Origin: Balneola sp.
GTDB taxonomy: Bacteria; Bacteroidota; Rhodothermia; Balneolales; Balneolaceae
Length of the DNA: 64,000 nucleotides
Reading direction: 5' to 3'
NCBI GenBank assembly: GCA_017640785.1
Contig: JAEPPZ010000002.1
Span: forward strand, 95,748 to 159,747
A model generated the notes under the pieces. That model was not told the DNA's origin. It worked only from the letters and a program-made list of their open reading frames with translations, and ran no database searches. Both the position numbers and the translations under genes were made by a program. Of the stretch, positions 22,885 to 32,263 are shown piece by piece. Position 1 is the first letter of the stretch, and every line of letters begins with the position of its first letter.

Positions 22885-23475
22885 CTAGTCTACTTCCTGT
22901 TCTCGTATATAGTTACATGCAGCTTTAAATTCATCATACCAATCTTCTCCGTACCGTCTTGTTAATGGCTTTTCCAGAAAGTCGGATAAATAAATTCCTT
23001 CTTTGCTTCCCTTGTCACATGCAGCTGAACACAAACTGTCTACATATTCGAAATTGGCGTAATCAAAGTCAGCTATCTTCTTTAACCGTACCGGAAACAA
23101 GTGACAACTCAATGGCTTTTCCCAGTCAATGCGTCCGTCAAAATAAGCTTGTTGGATGGAACAATATGAAACATCGTTATCTCCATATTTCACGAAAATA
23201 CATTCGGCTTCATTTACACAAGCGATCTCATATCCGGCTTTTTCGCTTCCGATGACTACGCCATCTCGTTCGGCAACTTCTACCGCTTCCGGTCTCAGTT
23301 CATCTTTTAATAACCGATAAGCTTTATGTAATACGGGAATTTCATCTTTTACAACGGGAGCTCCGGCATCCCCCACTACACAACATGCTCCTTTGCATCG
23401 CGGCAGATCGCATGCGAATTTCGTGGTTGCAATCTCTTCTGTAAGAATGGTGTCTTGAACTTTGAACATATCCAA
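22885..23475 (-). CDS. DUF3109 family protein
   Basis: 196 residues with many cysteines in the family pattern (FACDLPRCKGACCVVGDAGAP near the start; SLCSAACDKGS later), probably binding a metal or Fe-S cluster. The family is widespread in Bacteroidota without known function. It is immediately upstream of rpoN with a two-base gap. Confidence 0.85.
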   Translation of the reverse strand: MDMFKVQDTILTEEIATTKFACDLPRCKGACCVVGDAGAPVVKDEIPVLHKAYRLLKDELRPEAVEVAERDGVVIGSEKAGYEIACVNEAECIFVKYGDNDVSYCSIQQAYFDGRIDWEKPLSCHLFPVRLKKIADFDYANFEYVDSLCSAACDKGSKEGIYLSDFLEKPLTRRYGEDWYDEFKAACNYIREQEVD

Positions 23476-23886
23476 AGATACGAATAGTGGATGGAATTTC
23501 TGTTGTTATTCATTAATGATTTTACCCTCACAAAACGCAGAGATAAATCCCTTGCATTGCACCAATCGGACTGAAGTCCTCTCTGGTTAACTTGATGATA
23601 AGTGAACAACCAACACATTCCATCAGGTTCACTAGCGAGGGATTTGTCCCGCAGCTTTAAGAAACTATTCTAGTCTAAATCTAGACTCGCACCAATCGGA
23701 CTGAAGTCTTCTCTTCTTAACTTGATTATCTTGAAACTAGCAATAGGCTCTAAGCTTAATTCAAAGACTTCCGTATTATTACTTGGAGATTGAATCTTAA
23801 ACCAAATGAAACAAAAAAACTTATATTGAACTATCAGCTTGAATATCCAAAAGGAAAAAGAATAAACAATTAACCAATCCAACATT
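23476..23886. repeat. Intergenic region with a diverged direct repeat
   Basis: The sequence GCACCAATCGGACTGAAGTC plus about 18 following bases occurs at 23559-23596 and 23689-23726. The divergent genes on each side must have their promoters here. No small gene is evident. Confidence 0.6.
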
Positions 23887-25248
23887 ATGTCTGAAATCTC
23901 CGGTCAAAATAAACAAAGCTTTTCAGAGCGAAATACTGTAATGATTAAAGCAGTATTTATAGCAATTATAACACTCTTACTGCTTATACCTGCTGCTATG
24001 ATTAGCAACTTAGTGTATGAACGACAAAACACTAAGAATGAAGCCATTAATGAAATTGGAGAAAAATGGGGTAAAGAACAGACCATAACGGGGCCATTTC
24101 TGACTATTCCTTTTACAAAACACATTAAAAGATATTCACCAAAAGATTCTACCGATGTCTGGATCGAAAGAACGGATTATCTGAATATGTTACCGGAAAA
24201 TTTAAATATATCAGGTTCGATCGCTCCCGAAAAAAGATACCGGGGTATTTTTGAAGTAATTGTTTATAATTCTGATATCTCTCTTGATGGAGATTTTTCC
24301 ACTTTGAATATCAAAGATTTTGATATTGAAGCAAAGGACCTCCATCTCAACAATGCTTTTCTTAGTATTGGTATTTCTGACCTTAGAGGTATTGAAGAAC
24401 AAATAGATCTGAAATGGGGAGAAAATACTAAAGTCTTTAATCCCGGAACTATTACAACTAACATCATAAGTTCAGGGATAAATGCACCCCTCAATATTTC
24501 GGTAAACAGTAATGGTGATATTCTGTCTGAACCTTTTGCATTTAATGTAAAACTTAAGGGAAGTGAATATCTGAGATTTGTCCCGGTAGGAAAAATAACG
24601 GATGTAGAACTTAAATCAGATTGGAGCACCCCAAGCTTTGACGGTGCTTTTTTACCTGATCACCGAACTGTTTCTGACTCCGGTTTTGTAGCAAACTGGA
24701 ATGTTCTTCACTTAAACAGAAATTATCCCCAGGCTTGGTTGAATTCAGAACACCGAGTACAAGAATCGGCTTTTGGCGTAGACCTGTTACTTCCGGTAGA
24801 TAATTACAAAAAGTCTGAACGAAGTATTAAGTATGCTATTTTATTTATAGGATTAACATTTCTGGTCTTCTTTTTTATAGAAATAATTAACAAAAAGAGA
24901 GTACATCCTATTCAATATATCCTTGTTGGCTTAGCGCTTTGTTTATTCTATACGTTACTTTTATCCATATCTGAACACAGTTCATTCAATTTTGCTTATT
25001 TAGCATCTTCAGTGTTAACAATTGGCCTTATTTCTGCTTACACCAAAACAGTTTTAAAAAGTACTTCCCTTACAGGCTTGATGTCAGGTATTCTCACCAT
25101 TTTATATCTCTTTATTTATGTGATCATACAACTTGAAGATTATGCATTACTGATGGGAAGCATTGGTTTGTTCATCATACTTTCTCTTGTTATGTATTTC
25201 TCAAGAAAAATTGATTGGTACCAAATAAATAATGAAGTGAAATTATGA
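23887..25248 (+). CDS. creD: CreD-family inner membrane protein
   Basis: 453 residues. An N-terminal transmembrane helix (about 20-41) is followed by the family's conserved start of the periplasmic domain (ERQNTKNEAINEIGEKWGKEQTITGPFLTIPF) and, after about residue 310, five to six closely spaced helices. CreD proteins affect envelope integrity and beta-lactam or colicin tolerance in enterobacteria; the biochemical role is unknown. No CreBC-like regulator is adjacent. Followed by two hairpins that look like terminators. Confidence 0.88.
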   Translation: MSEISGQNKQSFSERNTVMIKAVFIAIITLLLLIPAAMISNLVYERQNTKNEAINEIGEKWGKEQTITGPFLTIPFTKHIKRYSPKDSTDVWIERTDYLNMLPENLNISGSIAPEKRYRGIFEVIVYNSDISLDGDFSTLNIKDFDIEAKDLHLNNAFLSIGISDLRGIEEQIDLKWGENTKVFNPGTITTNIISSGINAPLNISVNSNGDILSEPFAFNVKLKGSEYLRFVPVGKITDVELKSDWSTPSFDGAFLPDHRTVSDSGFVANWNVLHLNRNYPQAWLNSEHRVQESAFGVDLLLPVDNYKKSERSIKYAILFIGLTFLVFFFIEIINKKRVHPIQYILVGLALCLFYTLLLSISEHSSFNFAYLASSVLTIGLISAYTKTVLKSTSLTGLMSGILTILYLFIYVIIQLEDYALLMGSIGLFIILSLVMYFSRKIDWYQINNEVKL

Positions 25249-25295
25249 GTTCTAATTAGCAACTCCCCTCTTAATATTTTATCTTTAGGGATTCT

Positions 25296-25327
25296 ACAAG
25301 CTGGCAAAATACCAGCTTGTTTTATTT
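25296..25327 (+). terminator. Intrinsic terminator after creD
   Basis: ACAAGCTGG, seven-base loop, CCAGCTTGT, then TTTATTT. Confidence 0.8.
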
Positions 25328-25344
25328 GACGCATTTATGCAACT

Positions 25345-25370
25345 AAAGGTGATTGGATCACCTTTTTTTA
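25345..25370 (+). terminator. Second terminator-like hairpin after creD
   Basis: AAGGTGA, short loop, TCACCTT followed by a run of T. It lies 17 bp after the first one, just before rsmB. Confidence 0.65.
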
Positions 25371-25406
25371 TAAGCACCTAACTTGAATATTTAAATCCTG
25401 AGCACC

Positions 25407-26729
25407 TTGGAACCCGAATTATCAGCACGATCAGTCAGCGTAGAAATCTTAATCGAATTCGACCGTGAAAAAAACCTGAACTATTCACTTGCAAACGAGC
25501 TGGATACTCGTGAAAAAGCTCAGGTAAGAGAATACGTACAAAATATACTCCGTAAGCGTAGTTACCTCGATTTTATAATCGATCATTTTTCTTCAATTGG
25601 AATTGAAGAAATGAAGCCGGAGCTGAAGAACATTCTTCGTCTTTCTATTTATGATATGCTGTTTATGGACAGCACTCCTGATTATGCTGCTATCAATGAG
25701 GCCGTTGAAATAGCTAAATTTATGCTCGGTTCTAAAACCGGCGACCTCGTAAATGCTATTCTCCGTAATATGCAACGCGAAGAAGGCGCTTTGCCAAAAC
25801 CGGCTTTCAAAGACAGAACCAAATTAGTAGCTACTACTTTCTCCCATCCGGAGTGGCTGGTAGCCAGATGGAATAAGCGTTTTGGAGAAAGAGAAGCGTT
25901 TCAGATGTATCAGGCAAACAACAGTCGCCCAAATTATTATGTTCGTGTGAATACGATCCGTACCAAGCCGGAAAATTTTGAGCTGCGTATGGAAAAAATG
26001 GGCATCGACTTTGAAGCGAGTGACTGGTTGCCAAATTTTTATAAAGTAGATTCTGTTCAGCCATTCATCGAAAAAGGTTTGTTTGCAAAAGGTTTGTGCC
26101 ATGTGCAGGATCTTGCAGCCGGATTTGCTCCGTTTATCTTAGATCCTCAGCCTGAAGAGAAAATCTATGATCTCTGTGCTGCTCCGGGTACAAAATCAAT
26201 TATGATCGCTGATCTGACTGAAGCTAAAAGCGATATCCTTTCTGTGGATATTTCAGCTGAACGACTGGAACTACTTGCAGAAAATGCGCTGAACTTTGGT
26301 GCCGAAAATATTAAAATTCGTCGTGGTGATATTCTGGAACTATCACTTCCTCTTGCGGATGCTGTTCTTTTAGACGCTCCTTGTACTGGAACCGGAGTAT
26401 TGAGTAAACGTGCTGACCTTCGTTGGAGAAGAGACGAGCAAGGCCTTAAAAATGCAGTAGAACTTCAGGAGAAATTACTGGAAGAAGCAGCAAACATGGT
26501 AAAACTTGGTGGACGTTTAGTATACAGCACCTGTTCATTAGAACCGGAAGAGAACATGGAACAGATCCATAAGCTTCTGGAAAAAATGGATGATAACTTT
26601 GAGCTGCAACCGCTTGAGGATTTTGTGCCTGAAGAAATTCTTATTGAAGACGGTAAAGCGTATCAAACCTATCCTCACAAACACGGATGTGACGGACATT
26701 TTGGTGTATTATTGAAAAGAGTTAAGTAA
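25407..26729 (+). CDS. rsmB: 16S rRNA (cytosine-967-C5)-methyltransferase
   Basis: 440 residues from a TTG start, the only one that keeps the whole N-terminal domain. An NusB-like RNA-binding domain (1-140) is followed by a Rossmann SAM domain with DLCAAPGTKS, VDISAERLE, the catalytic DAPCTGTG and STCSLEPEEN with the second catalytic Cys. It methylates C967 in helix 31 of 16S rRNA. Confidence 0.93.
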   Translation: MEPELSARSVSVEILIEFDREKNLNYSLANELDTREKAQVREYVQNILRKRSYLDFIIDHFSSIGIEEMKPELKNILRLSIYDMLFMDSTPDYAAINEAVEIAKFMLGSKTGDLVNAILRNMQREEGALPKPAFKDRTKLVATTFSHPEWLVARWNKRFGEREAFQMYQANNSRPNYYVRVNTIRTKPENFELRMEKMGIDFEASDWLPNFYKVDSVQPFIEKGLFAKGLCHVQDLAAGFAPFILDPQPEEKIYDLCAAPGTKSIMIADLTEAKSDILSVDISAERLELLAENALNFGAENIKIRRGDILELSLPLADAVLLDAPCTGTGVLSKRADLRWRRDEQGLKNAVELQEKLLEEAANMVKLGGRLVYSTCSLEPEENMEQIHKLLEKMDDNFELQPLEDFVPEEILIEDGKAYQTYPHKHGCDGHFGVLLKRVK

Positions 26730-26733
26730 GAGA

Positions 26734-26802
26734 AAGTGACAGAGTGATACAGTAGCAAAGTGACAAAGTTGAATACTTTGCAACTTTGCTACTCTGTCAC
26801 TT
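26734..26802 (+). terminator. Long palindrome between rsmB and valS
   Basis: AAGTGACAGAGT (26734-26745) pairs with ACTCTGTCACTT (26791-26802), and inside it CAAAGTTG pairs with CAACTTTG. A third segment, GTAGCAAAGT, can pair alternatively with ACTTTGCTAC. It probably terminates rsmB transcription or is a small repeat element; no T run follows. Confidence 0.55.
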
Positions 26803-26841
26803 AAAATTTAGAAAAGAGAAATTCCTTAATTAGTAGCTGAA

Positions 26842-29520
26842 GTGAGCGATTCAACGAACACAAAAAAAGAAATTCCCGCACAGTACGATCCTTCGCAAGT
26901 TGAAGACAAATGGTATCAGTATTGGATGGACAATAATTACTTCCATTCCACACCTGATGAAAGAGAGCCATTTACAGTCGTAATTCCTCCTCCAAATGTA
27001 ACCGGTGTTTTGCACATGGGGCACATGTTGAATAATACCATTCAGGATGTATTGGTTCGTAAAGCTCGAATGCAAGGCTTTAACGCCTGCTGGGTTCCCG
27101 GAACAGATCATGCTTCTATTGCTACTGAAGCAAAAGTAGTGCGAAAGCTCCGTGAAAAAGGTGTTACCAAAAAAGATCTTACCCGTGATGAGTTCATGGA
27201 ACATGCCTGGGAATGGACGCACGAACACGGCGGCATCATCCTTGAACAACTTAAGAAATTAGGTGCCAGCTGTGATTGGGATCGCACTACTTTCACAATG
27301 GATGAGAAGTATTCTGAAAGTGTAATTGATACTTTTATCGATCTCTTCAATAAAGGAAAGATCTACCGTGGTGCGAGGATGATCAACTGGGATCCTGCTG
27401 CAAAAACAGCGCTTAGTGACGAAGAAGTAATTCATAAGGAAGTTAATTCCAAACTGTATCACGTTCGCTACAAGATCGTTGACTCCGATGAATATGTAAC
27501 TATTGCCACTACTCGTCCTGAAACTATTCTGGGAGATACTGCGGTTTGTATTAATCCTGATGATGAACGATATACTCATCTTCATGGTAAAAAAGCGATC
27601 GTTCCGTTGGTAAATCGCGAAGTTCCTATCATCCTGGATGATTATGTGGACATGGAATTCGGAACAGGTTGCCTGAAAGTAACTCCTGCTCACGATCTGA
27701 ATGATTATGATCTGGGACAGCGACACAATCTGGAAACCATCAACATGATGAATGCGGATGGTACCATCAGCGAAGAAGGCAAACTGTATGTTGGAATGGA
27801 CCGTTTTGATGTTCGCAAGCAGATCTCAAAAGACCTTGATGAAGCAGGCAATCTTGTAGAAGTAGAAGATTACAAAAACAAAGTTGGGTATTCTGAAAGA
27901 ACTGACGCTGTTATCGAACCACGACTTTCTCTTCAATGGTGGGTAGCGATGAAAGAATTGAGTGAGCCTGCTCTTGAAAATGTAATGAATGATAACATTC
28001 AGTTTCATCCGGAGAAATTCAAGAACACTTATCGTCATTGGATGGAAAACGTTCGTGACTGGTGTATTTCACGTCAACTTTGGTGGGGACACAGAATTCC
28101 TGCTTACTACTACGGCGAAGGTGATGATGACTTTGTTGTTGCTAAAACTTTGAAAGAAGCAGTAAAAGCTGCTAAAGAAAAATCCGGAAACAAAAAGCTT
28201 TCAGCTACTGACTTGAAACAGGAAGAAGATGTGCTGGATACATGGTTTTCATCATGGTTGTGGCCAATTTCTGTATTTGACGGATTCTATAAAAAAGACG
28301 AAGTAGACTACTACTACCCTACCAATGATCTGGTTACAGCTCCGGAGATCATGTTCTTCTGGGTAGCCAGAATGATCATTGCCGGATATGAATATCGCGG
28401 TGAATTACCATTCAAAAATGTGTATTACACCGGAATTGTTCGCGATAAACAAGGTCGCAAGATGAGCAAGAGTTTAGGAAACTCTCCTGATCCGTTAGAG
28501 CTTATCTCACAATATGGTGCGGATGGAATCCGTATGGGAATGTTGTTTGCAACTCCTGCAGGAAACGACCTCCCCTTCGATTCAAAACTTTGTGAACAAG
28601 GAAGTAAATTCAGTAATAAGATCTGGAATGCATTCCGCTTTTTATCCATGAATATGGAAGAAGATGTGGAATACACTCCTACTACTGAAATAGACCCCAA
28701 AAATCTGGTTGACCGCTGGATGATGTCTCGAATCCATCAAACCATTAAGGAAGTGGAAGAAGATTTTCAGAACTATAAACTGAATGACGCTCTCAAAAAA
28801 GTGTATTCATTGATCTGGGATGATTTCTGTGACTGGTATATCGAACTTGCTAAACCAGCGAATTACGGTGATAAGTTTGATAAAGAGCGTCTGAACGTTG
28901 CCTTAGGAATGTTTGAGCAATTGATGAAGCTACTCCACCCTTTCATGCCGTTTATCAGTGAAGAGATCTGGCAGCATATTGACGAAAGATCTTCAGAGGA
29001 AGCATTGTGTATTTCAGATTGGCCGAAGTATGATGAAAGCAAGATCATTACAGAAGACATTACTCTGTTCGAAAGTATGCAGGGAATGATATCTGCATTA
29101 AGAAATATCCGTTCTGAAATGGGTGTTTCACCTAAAAAGGACATTGAAGTGCTTATTAAGTCTTCTAATGCAGAAAAAATTGAAGAAAACGAATGGATCC
29201 TCAGAAAGCTACAAGTTTTAAAGTCTTTGTTTATAGCTACTGATCTAAAAAAGCCAAAAGCTTGTGCTTCTGCTCTTGTTGGTAATGATGAGATCTATGT
29301 TCAGATGTTTGATCTGGTTGATGTTGATAAAGAGATTGAAAGAATTCAAAAAGAAATACAGCGTGTTGAAGGTTTCTTGAAAAGTGTAAACGGAAAGCTT
29401 AACAATTCGAATTTTGTAGACAACGCACCTGAAGCGGTGGTTCAAAACGAACGTAACAAAAAACGGGATGGAGAAGCCAATCTCGAAAAGCTTAAAGAAC
29501 AGCTGAAAGATTTTCAGTAA
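26842..29520 (+). CDS. valS: Valyl-tRNA synthetase
   Basis: 892 residues from a GTG start. Class I motifs are present as PPPNVTGVLHMGHML (HIGH) and GRKMSKSLGN (KMSKS), with the CP1 editing domain (TTRPETILGDTAV), anticodon-binding domain and a C-terminal coiled coil (DKEIERIQKEIQRVEGFL). Charges tRNA-Val and clears mischarged threonine. Confidence 0.97.
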   Translation: MSDSTNTKKEIPAQYDPSQVEDKWYQYWMDNNYFHSTPDEREPFTVVIPPPNVTGVLHMGHMLNNTIQDVLVRKARMQGFNACWVPGTDHASIATEAKVVRKLREKGVTKKDLTRDEFMEHAWEWTHEHGGIILEQLKKLGASCDWDRTTFTMDEKYSESVIDTFIDLFNKGKIYRGARMINWDPAAKTALSDEEVIHKEVNSKLYHVRYKIVDSDEYVTIATTRPETILGDTAVCINPDDERYTHLHGKKAIVPLVNREVPIILDDYVDMEFGTGCLKVTPAHDLNDYDLGQRHNLETINMMNADGTISEEGKLYVGMDRFDVRKQISKDLDEAGNLVEVEDYKNKVGYSERTDAVIEPRLSLQWWVAMKELSEPALENVMNDNIQFHPEKFKNTYRHWMENVRDWCISRQLWWGHRIPAYYYGEGDDDFVVAKTLKEAVKAAKEKSGNKKLSATDLKQEEDVLDTWFSSWLWPISVFDGFYKKDEVDYYYPTNDLVTAPEIMFFWVARMIIAGYEYRGELPFKNVYYTGIVRDKQGRKMSKSLGNSPDPLELISQYGADGIRMGMLFATPAGNDLPFDSKLCEQGSKFSNKIWNAFRFLSMNMEEDVEYTPTTEIDPKNLVDRWMMSRIHQTIKEVEEDFQNYKLNDALKKVYSLIWDDFCDWYIELAKPANYGDKFDKERLNVALGMFEQLMKLLHPFMPFISEEIWQHIDERSSEEALCISDWPKYDESKIITEDITLFESMQGMISALRNIRSEMGVSPKKDIEVLIKSSNAEKIEENEWILRKLQVLKSLFIATDLKKPKACASALVGNDEIYVQMFDLVDVDKEIERIQKEIQRVEGFLKSVNGKLNNSNFVDNAPEAVVQNERNKKRDGEANLEKLKEQLKDFQ

Positions 29521-29567
29521 TTTAGCTCAGAACTATAAAAATATAAATTCGGAGTGTTTTTCTGTTT

Positions 29568-29927
29568 ATGAAAAACCTGTTGATCTTTTTACTGGCACTT
29601 TTAATTCTAAATGGTTGTTCAGCTTCCGGAGATGATAGCTGTGCGGGTGAAATTATTGAGCTTGCACCACTTCCTGATATAGAACTTGTATTAGAGGAAA
29701 GCATTGATATAGATTTCTCCGAATATTTCGGTCAATCTGAAGATAAAATACTTAGCTTTAGAGCTTCCGAATCAAGTGGTTTCGTTGCTCTTGAGATTAC
29801 TGATATTTCAGCAAATATCATTCGCTTTAAAGCAATAAGAGACCTTAATACATCTGCTAATGTCATCATTTCTGATGGTTGTAATCAGAAAACAGATTCT
29901 TTTTTAATTGAGATAAGCTCAGAATAA
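29568..29927 (+). CDS. Small putative lipoprotein, unknown function
   Basis: 119 residues with signal peptide MKNLLIFLLALLILNGC (lipid Cys17), then a Ser/Cys-containing linker and an acidic beta-rich domain; two further Cys (CAGE and CNQK) may form a disulfide. No family was recognised. It lies between valS and the helicase gene and ends 10 bp before the latter. Confidence 0.7.
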   Translation: MKNLLIFLLALLILNGCSASGDDSCAGEIIELAPLPDIELVLEESIDIDFSEYFGQSEDKILSFRASESSGFVALEITDISANIIRFKAIRDLNTSANVIISDGCNQKTDSFLIEISSE

Positions 29928-29937
29928 TTTTAGCTCG

Positions 29938-32241
29938 TTGAAAACTTTTACCCTACAATCTCAAGAACCTCAAGGAAAACCTGATTTTCTGAAAGGTCTT
30001 AACGAACAACAGAGAAAAGCTGTTACTCATACTAATGGACCGCTGTTAATTATAGCCGGTGCAGGTAGTGGTAAAACCCGGGTATTAACCTTTCGGATAG
30101 CTTACCTCCTTCAGCAATTTAAAGCTGCGCCTAATGAAATTTTAGCTCTTACATTCACGAATAAAGCAGCTCGTGAAATGAAAGACAGGATCAAAGGATT
30201 GATTGGCGACAAAGCTTCCAAGCTCTGGATGGGAACCTTTCACTCTATTTTTTCAAAGATATTAAGGTTTGAGGCAGACAGATTAGGCTATGGTAAAGAC
30301 TTCACCATTTATGACACCAGTGATTCTGAAACCGTTATTAAACAGATCCTCCAAGAACTGAATTTTAATCCCAAGGAGATCAAGCCAAAAACGATCCGTA
30401 ATAAGATCAGTGATGCAAAGAATCAACTTATTGATGCTGATACCTATCAAAATAAGTTTGTGGGCAGTACACTAGATGACATCACCGCACGAGTCTACAA
30501 AATTTACGTTACGCGGTTAAAAGAAAGTAATGCCATGGATTTTGATGATCTGTTGGTAAAGCCGATTCAACTGTTTGAAGAATTTCCCGAAGTGCTGGAA
30601 GTATATCAGAATCGCTTCAAATATATTATGATCGATGAGTATCAGGATACCAATCATGCTCAGTATAAAGTCACTAAAATGCTGGCTAAGAAGTACGGAA
30701 ATATTTGCGTGGTTGGTGATGATGCACAAAGTATTTACTCATTCCGTGGAGCTGATATCTCGAACATTCTGAATTTTCAGGAGGATTATGAAGACGCTGA
30801 AAGAGTTCCATTAGAGCAAAATTATCGTTCCACAAAATCTATTCTTCAGTGTGCCGATTCTATCATCAAAAAGAACTCAAAGCAACTGGATAAAACTCTC
30901 TGGACCGAACAGGATTACGGCGATCCGGTTATTCTTCTGGATAACTATGATGAAAGAGATGAAGCAAACAGAGTTGCCAGTTATATTCATGAGCTGAAAA
31001 TAAGGCACGGATACAATAACAATGATTTTGCCATTCTGTATCGCACAAATTATCAATCCCGTGTTTTTGAGGAAGCACTAAGAAGACGTGATCTGGCTTA
31101 TCAATTGGTGGGTGGGCTCTCCTTCTATCAGCGTAAAGAGATCAAAGACGTTCTTGCTTATCTCACTTTGTTAGTGAACCCTAACGATGAAACTAATCTC
31201 ATCCGGATCATCAATGAGCCATCAAGGGGAATTGGCAATAAATCAATTCAGGACCTTAGAAAAAAGGCTCGCTCTGAAGGACGTTCAGTATGGACCATTC
31301 TTCAGGATGTTGAAAACACTGATGTTTATAAACCGGCAAAAGTGCGAATTCGCGAATTTGTGGATATGATCAACCGGTTGCGTTCAGAGATGGAAAACGG
31401 TTTAAGTTTAACCGAATCGACCCGTGCAGTTCTGGAACAGTCGGGCTATGTAAAAGCTTTGGTTGAAGAAAATTCTCAGCAATCAATGATGAGGAGAGAC
31501 AACATCCTGGAATTTCAGAATGCCATCGCATATTATGAAAAGGGAAACTCTAATCCTTCTCTGAGTGCGTTTTTGCAGGAAATCAGCTTGATCACTGATG
31601 CTGATAAATTTGATGAAAATAAACCTGCCATAACGCTTATGACTGTTCATGGCTCAAAAGGTCTGGAATTCCCTACTGTATTTGTAGTGGGATTAGAAGA
31701 AAACCTATTCCCTGTCGGAGCTCGTGTTGGATTTGAAGTTGATATAGAAGAAGAACGTCGGTTGTTTTATGTAGCCATAACTAGAGCTGAAGAACGTTTA
31801 TATTTCAGCCATGCCAGAAACAGATATAAATTCGGAGAAGAACAACGACAGGTTCGCTCCCGTTTTATCGATGAAGTTGATTCGGGAGTAGTTCGAACTG
31901 AAACCGGAGCAACTATCACTCAAAAAGCAGACCGATTTTCTTTGGATGAGTCTTCTTCATCCAAAAAATCTACGGGGGCAACTTCTATAGAATATGATTG
32001 GGAAACACCCGTTAGTGGAAAGACTTACAAATCTGCCAGCGGAAATACTATTGAGTATGACCTTCAGGATGGAGACGATCCGTTTCAGGTTGGAGCTGTT
32101 GTTGAGCATGCAAAATTCGGCCCTGGTAAGATCATAAGCAGAACCGGATTAGGAATGGATACAAAAGTTGTTGTATTTTTCAAGTCAAGAGGACAAAAGA
32201 AGTTGATGCTGAAGGCAGCACCTCTTCAGGTAATAGGTTAG
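29938..32241 (+). CDS. UvrD/PcrA-type superfamily 1 DNA helicase
   Basis: 767 residues, TTG start. Motif I AGAGSGKTRVL, motif II DEYQDTNHAQ, QSIYSFRGAD, QNYRST, MTVHGSKGLEFPTVFVVGLEE and VAITRAEERLYFSHA are all intact. A C-terminal segment with VEHAKFGPGKII matches the PcrA/UvrD tail that binds RNA polymerase. Likely role in DNA repair and in removing stalled complexes. Confidence 0.93.
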   Translation: MKTFTLQSQEPQGKPDFLKGLNEQQRKAVTHTNGPLLIIAGAGSGKTRVLTFRIAYLLQQFKAAPNEILALTFTNKAAREMKDRIKGLIGDKASKLWMGTFHSIFSKILRFEADRLGYGKDFTIYDTSDSETVIKQILQELNFNPKEIKPKTIRNKISDAKNQLIDADTYQNKFVGSTLDDITARVYKIYVTRLKESNAMDFDDLLVKPIQLFEEFPEVLEVYQNRFKYIMIDEYQDTNHAQYKVTKMLAKKYGNICVVGDDAQSIYSFRGADISNILNFQEDYEDAERVPLEQNYRSTKSILQCADSIIKKNSKQLDKTLWTEQDYGDPVILLDNYDERDEANRVASYIHELKIRHGYNNNDFAILYRTNYQSRVFEEALRRRDLAYQLVGGLSFYQRKEIKDVLAYLTLLVNPNDETNLIRIINEPSRGIGNKSIQDLRKKARSEGRSVWTILQDVENTDVYKPAKVRIREFVDMINRLRSEMENGLSLTESTRAVLEQSGYVKALVEENSQQSMMRRDNILEFQNAIAYYEKGNSNPSLSAFLQEISLITDADKFDENKPAITLMTVHGSKGLEFPTVFVVGLEENLFPVGARVGFEVDIEEERRLFYVAITRAEERLYFSHARNRYKFGEEQRQVRSRFIDEVDSGVVRTETGATITQKADRFSLDESSSSKKSTGATSIEYDWETPVSGKTYKSASGNTIEYDLQDGDDPFQVGAVVEHAKFGPGKIISRTGLGMDTKVVVFFKSRGQKKLMLKAAPLQVIG

Positions 32242-32263
32242 TAAAAGGACGGCTTTTAATACT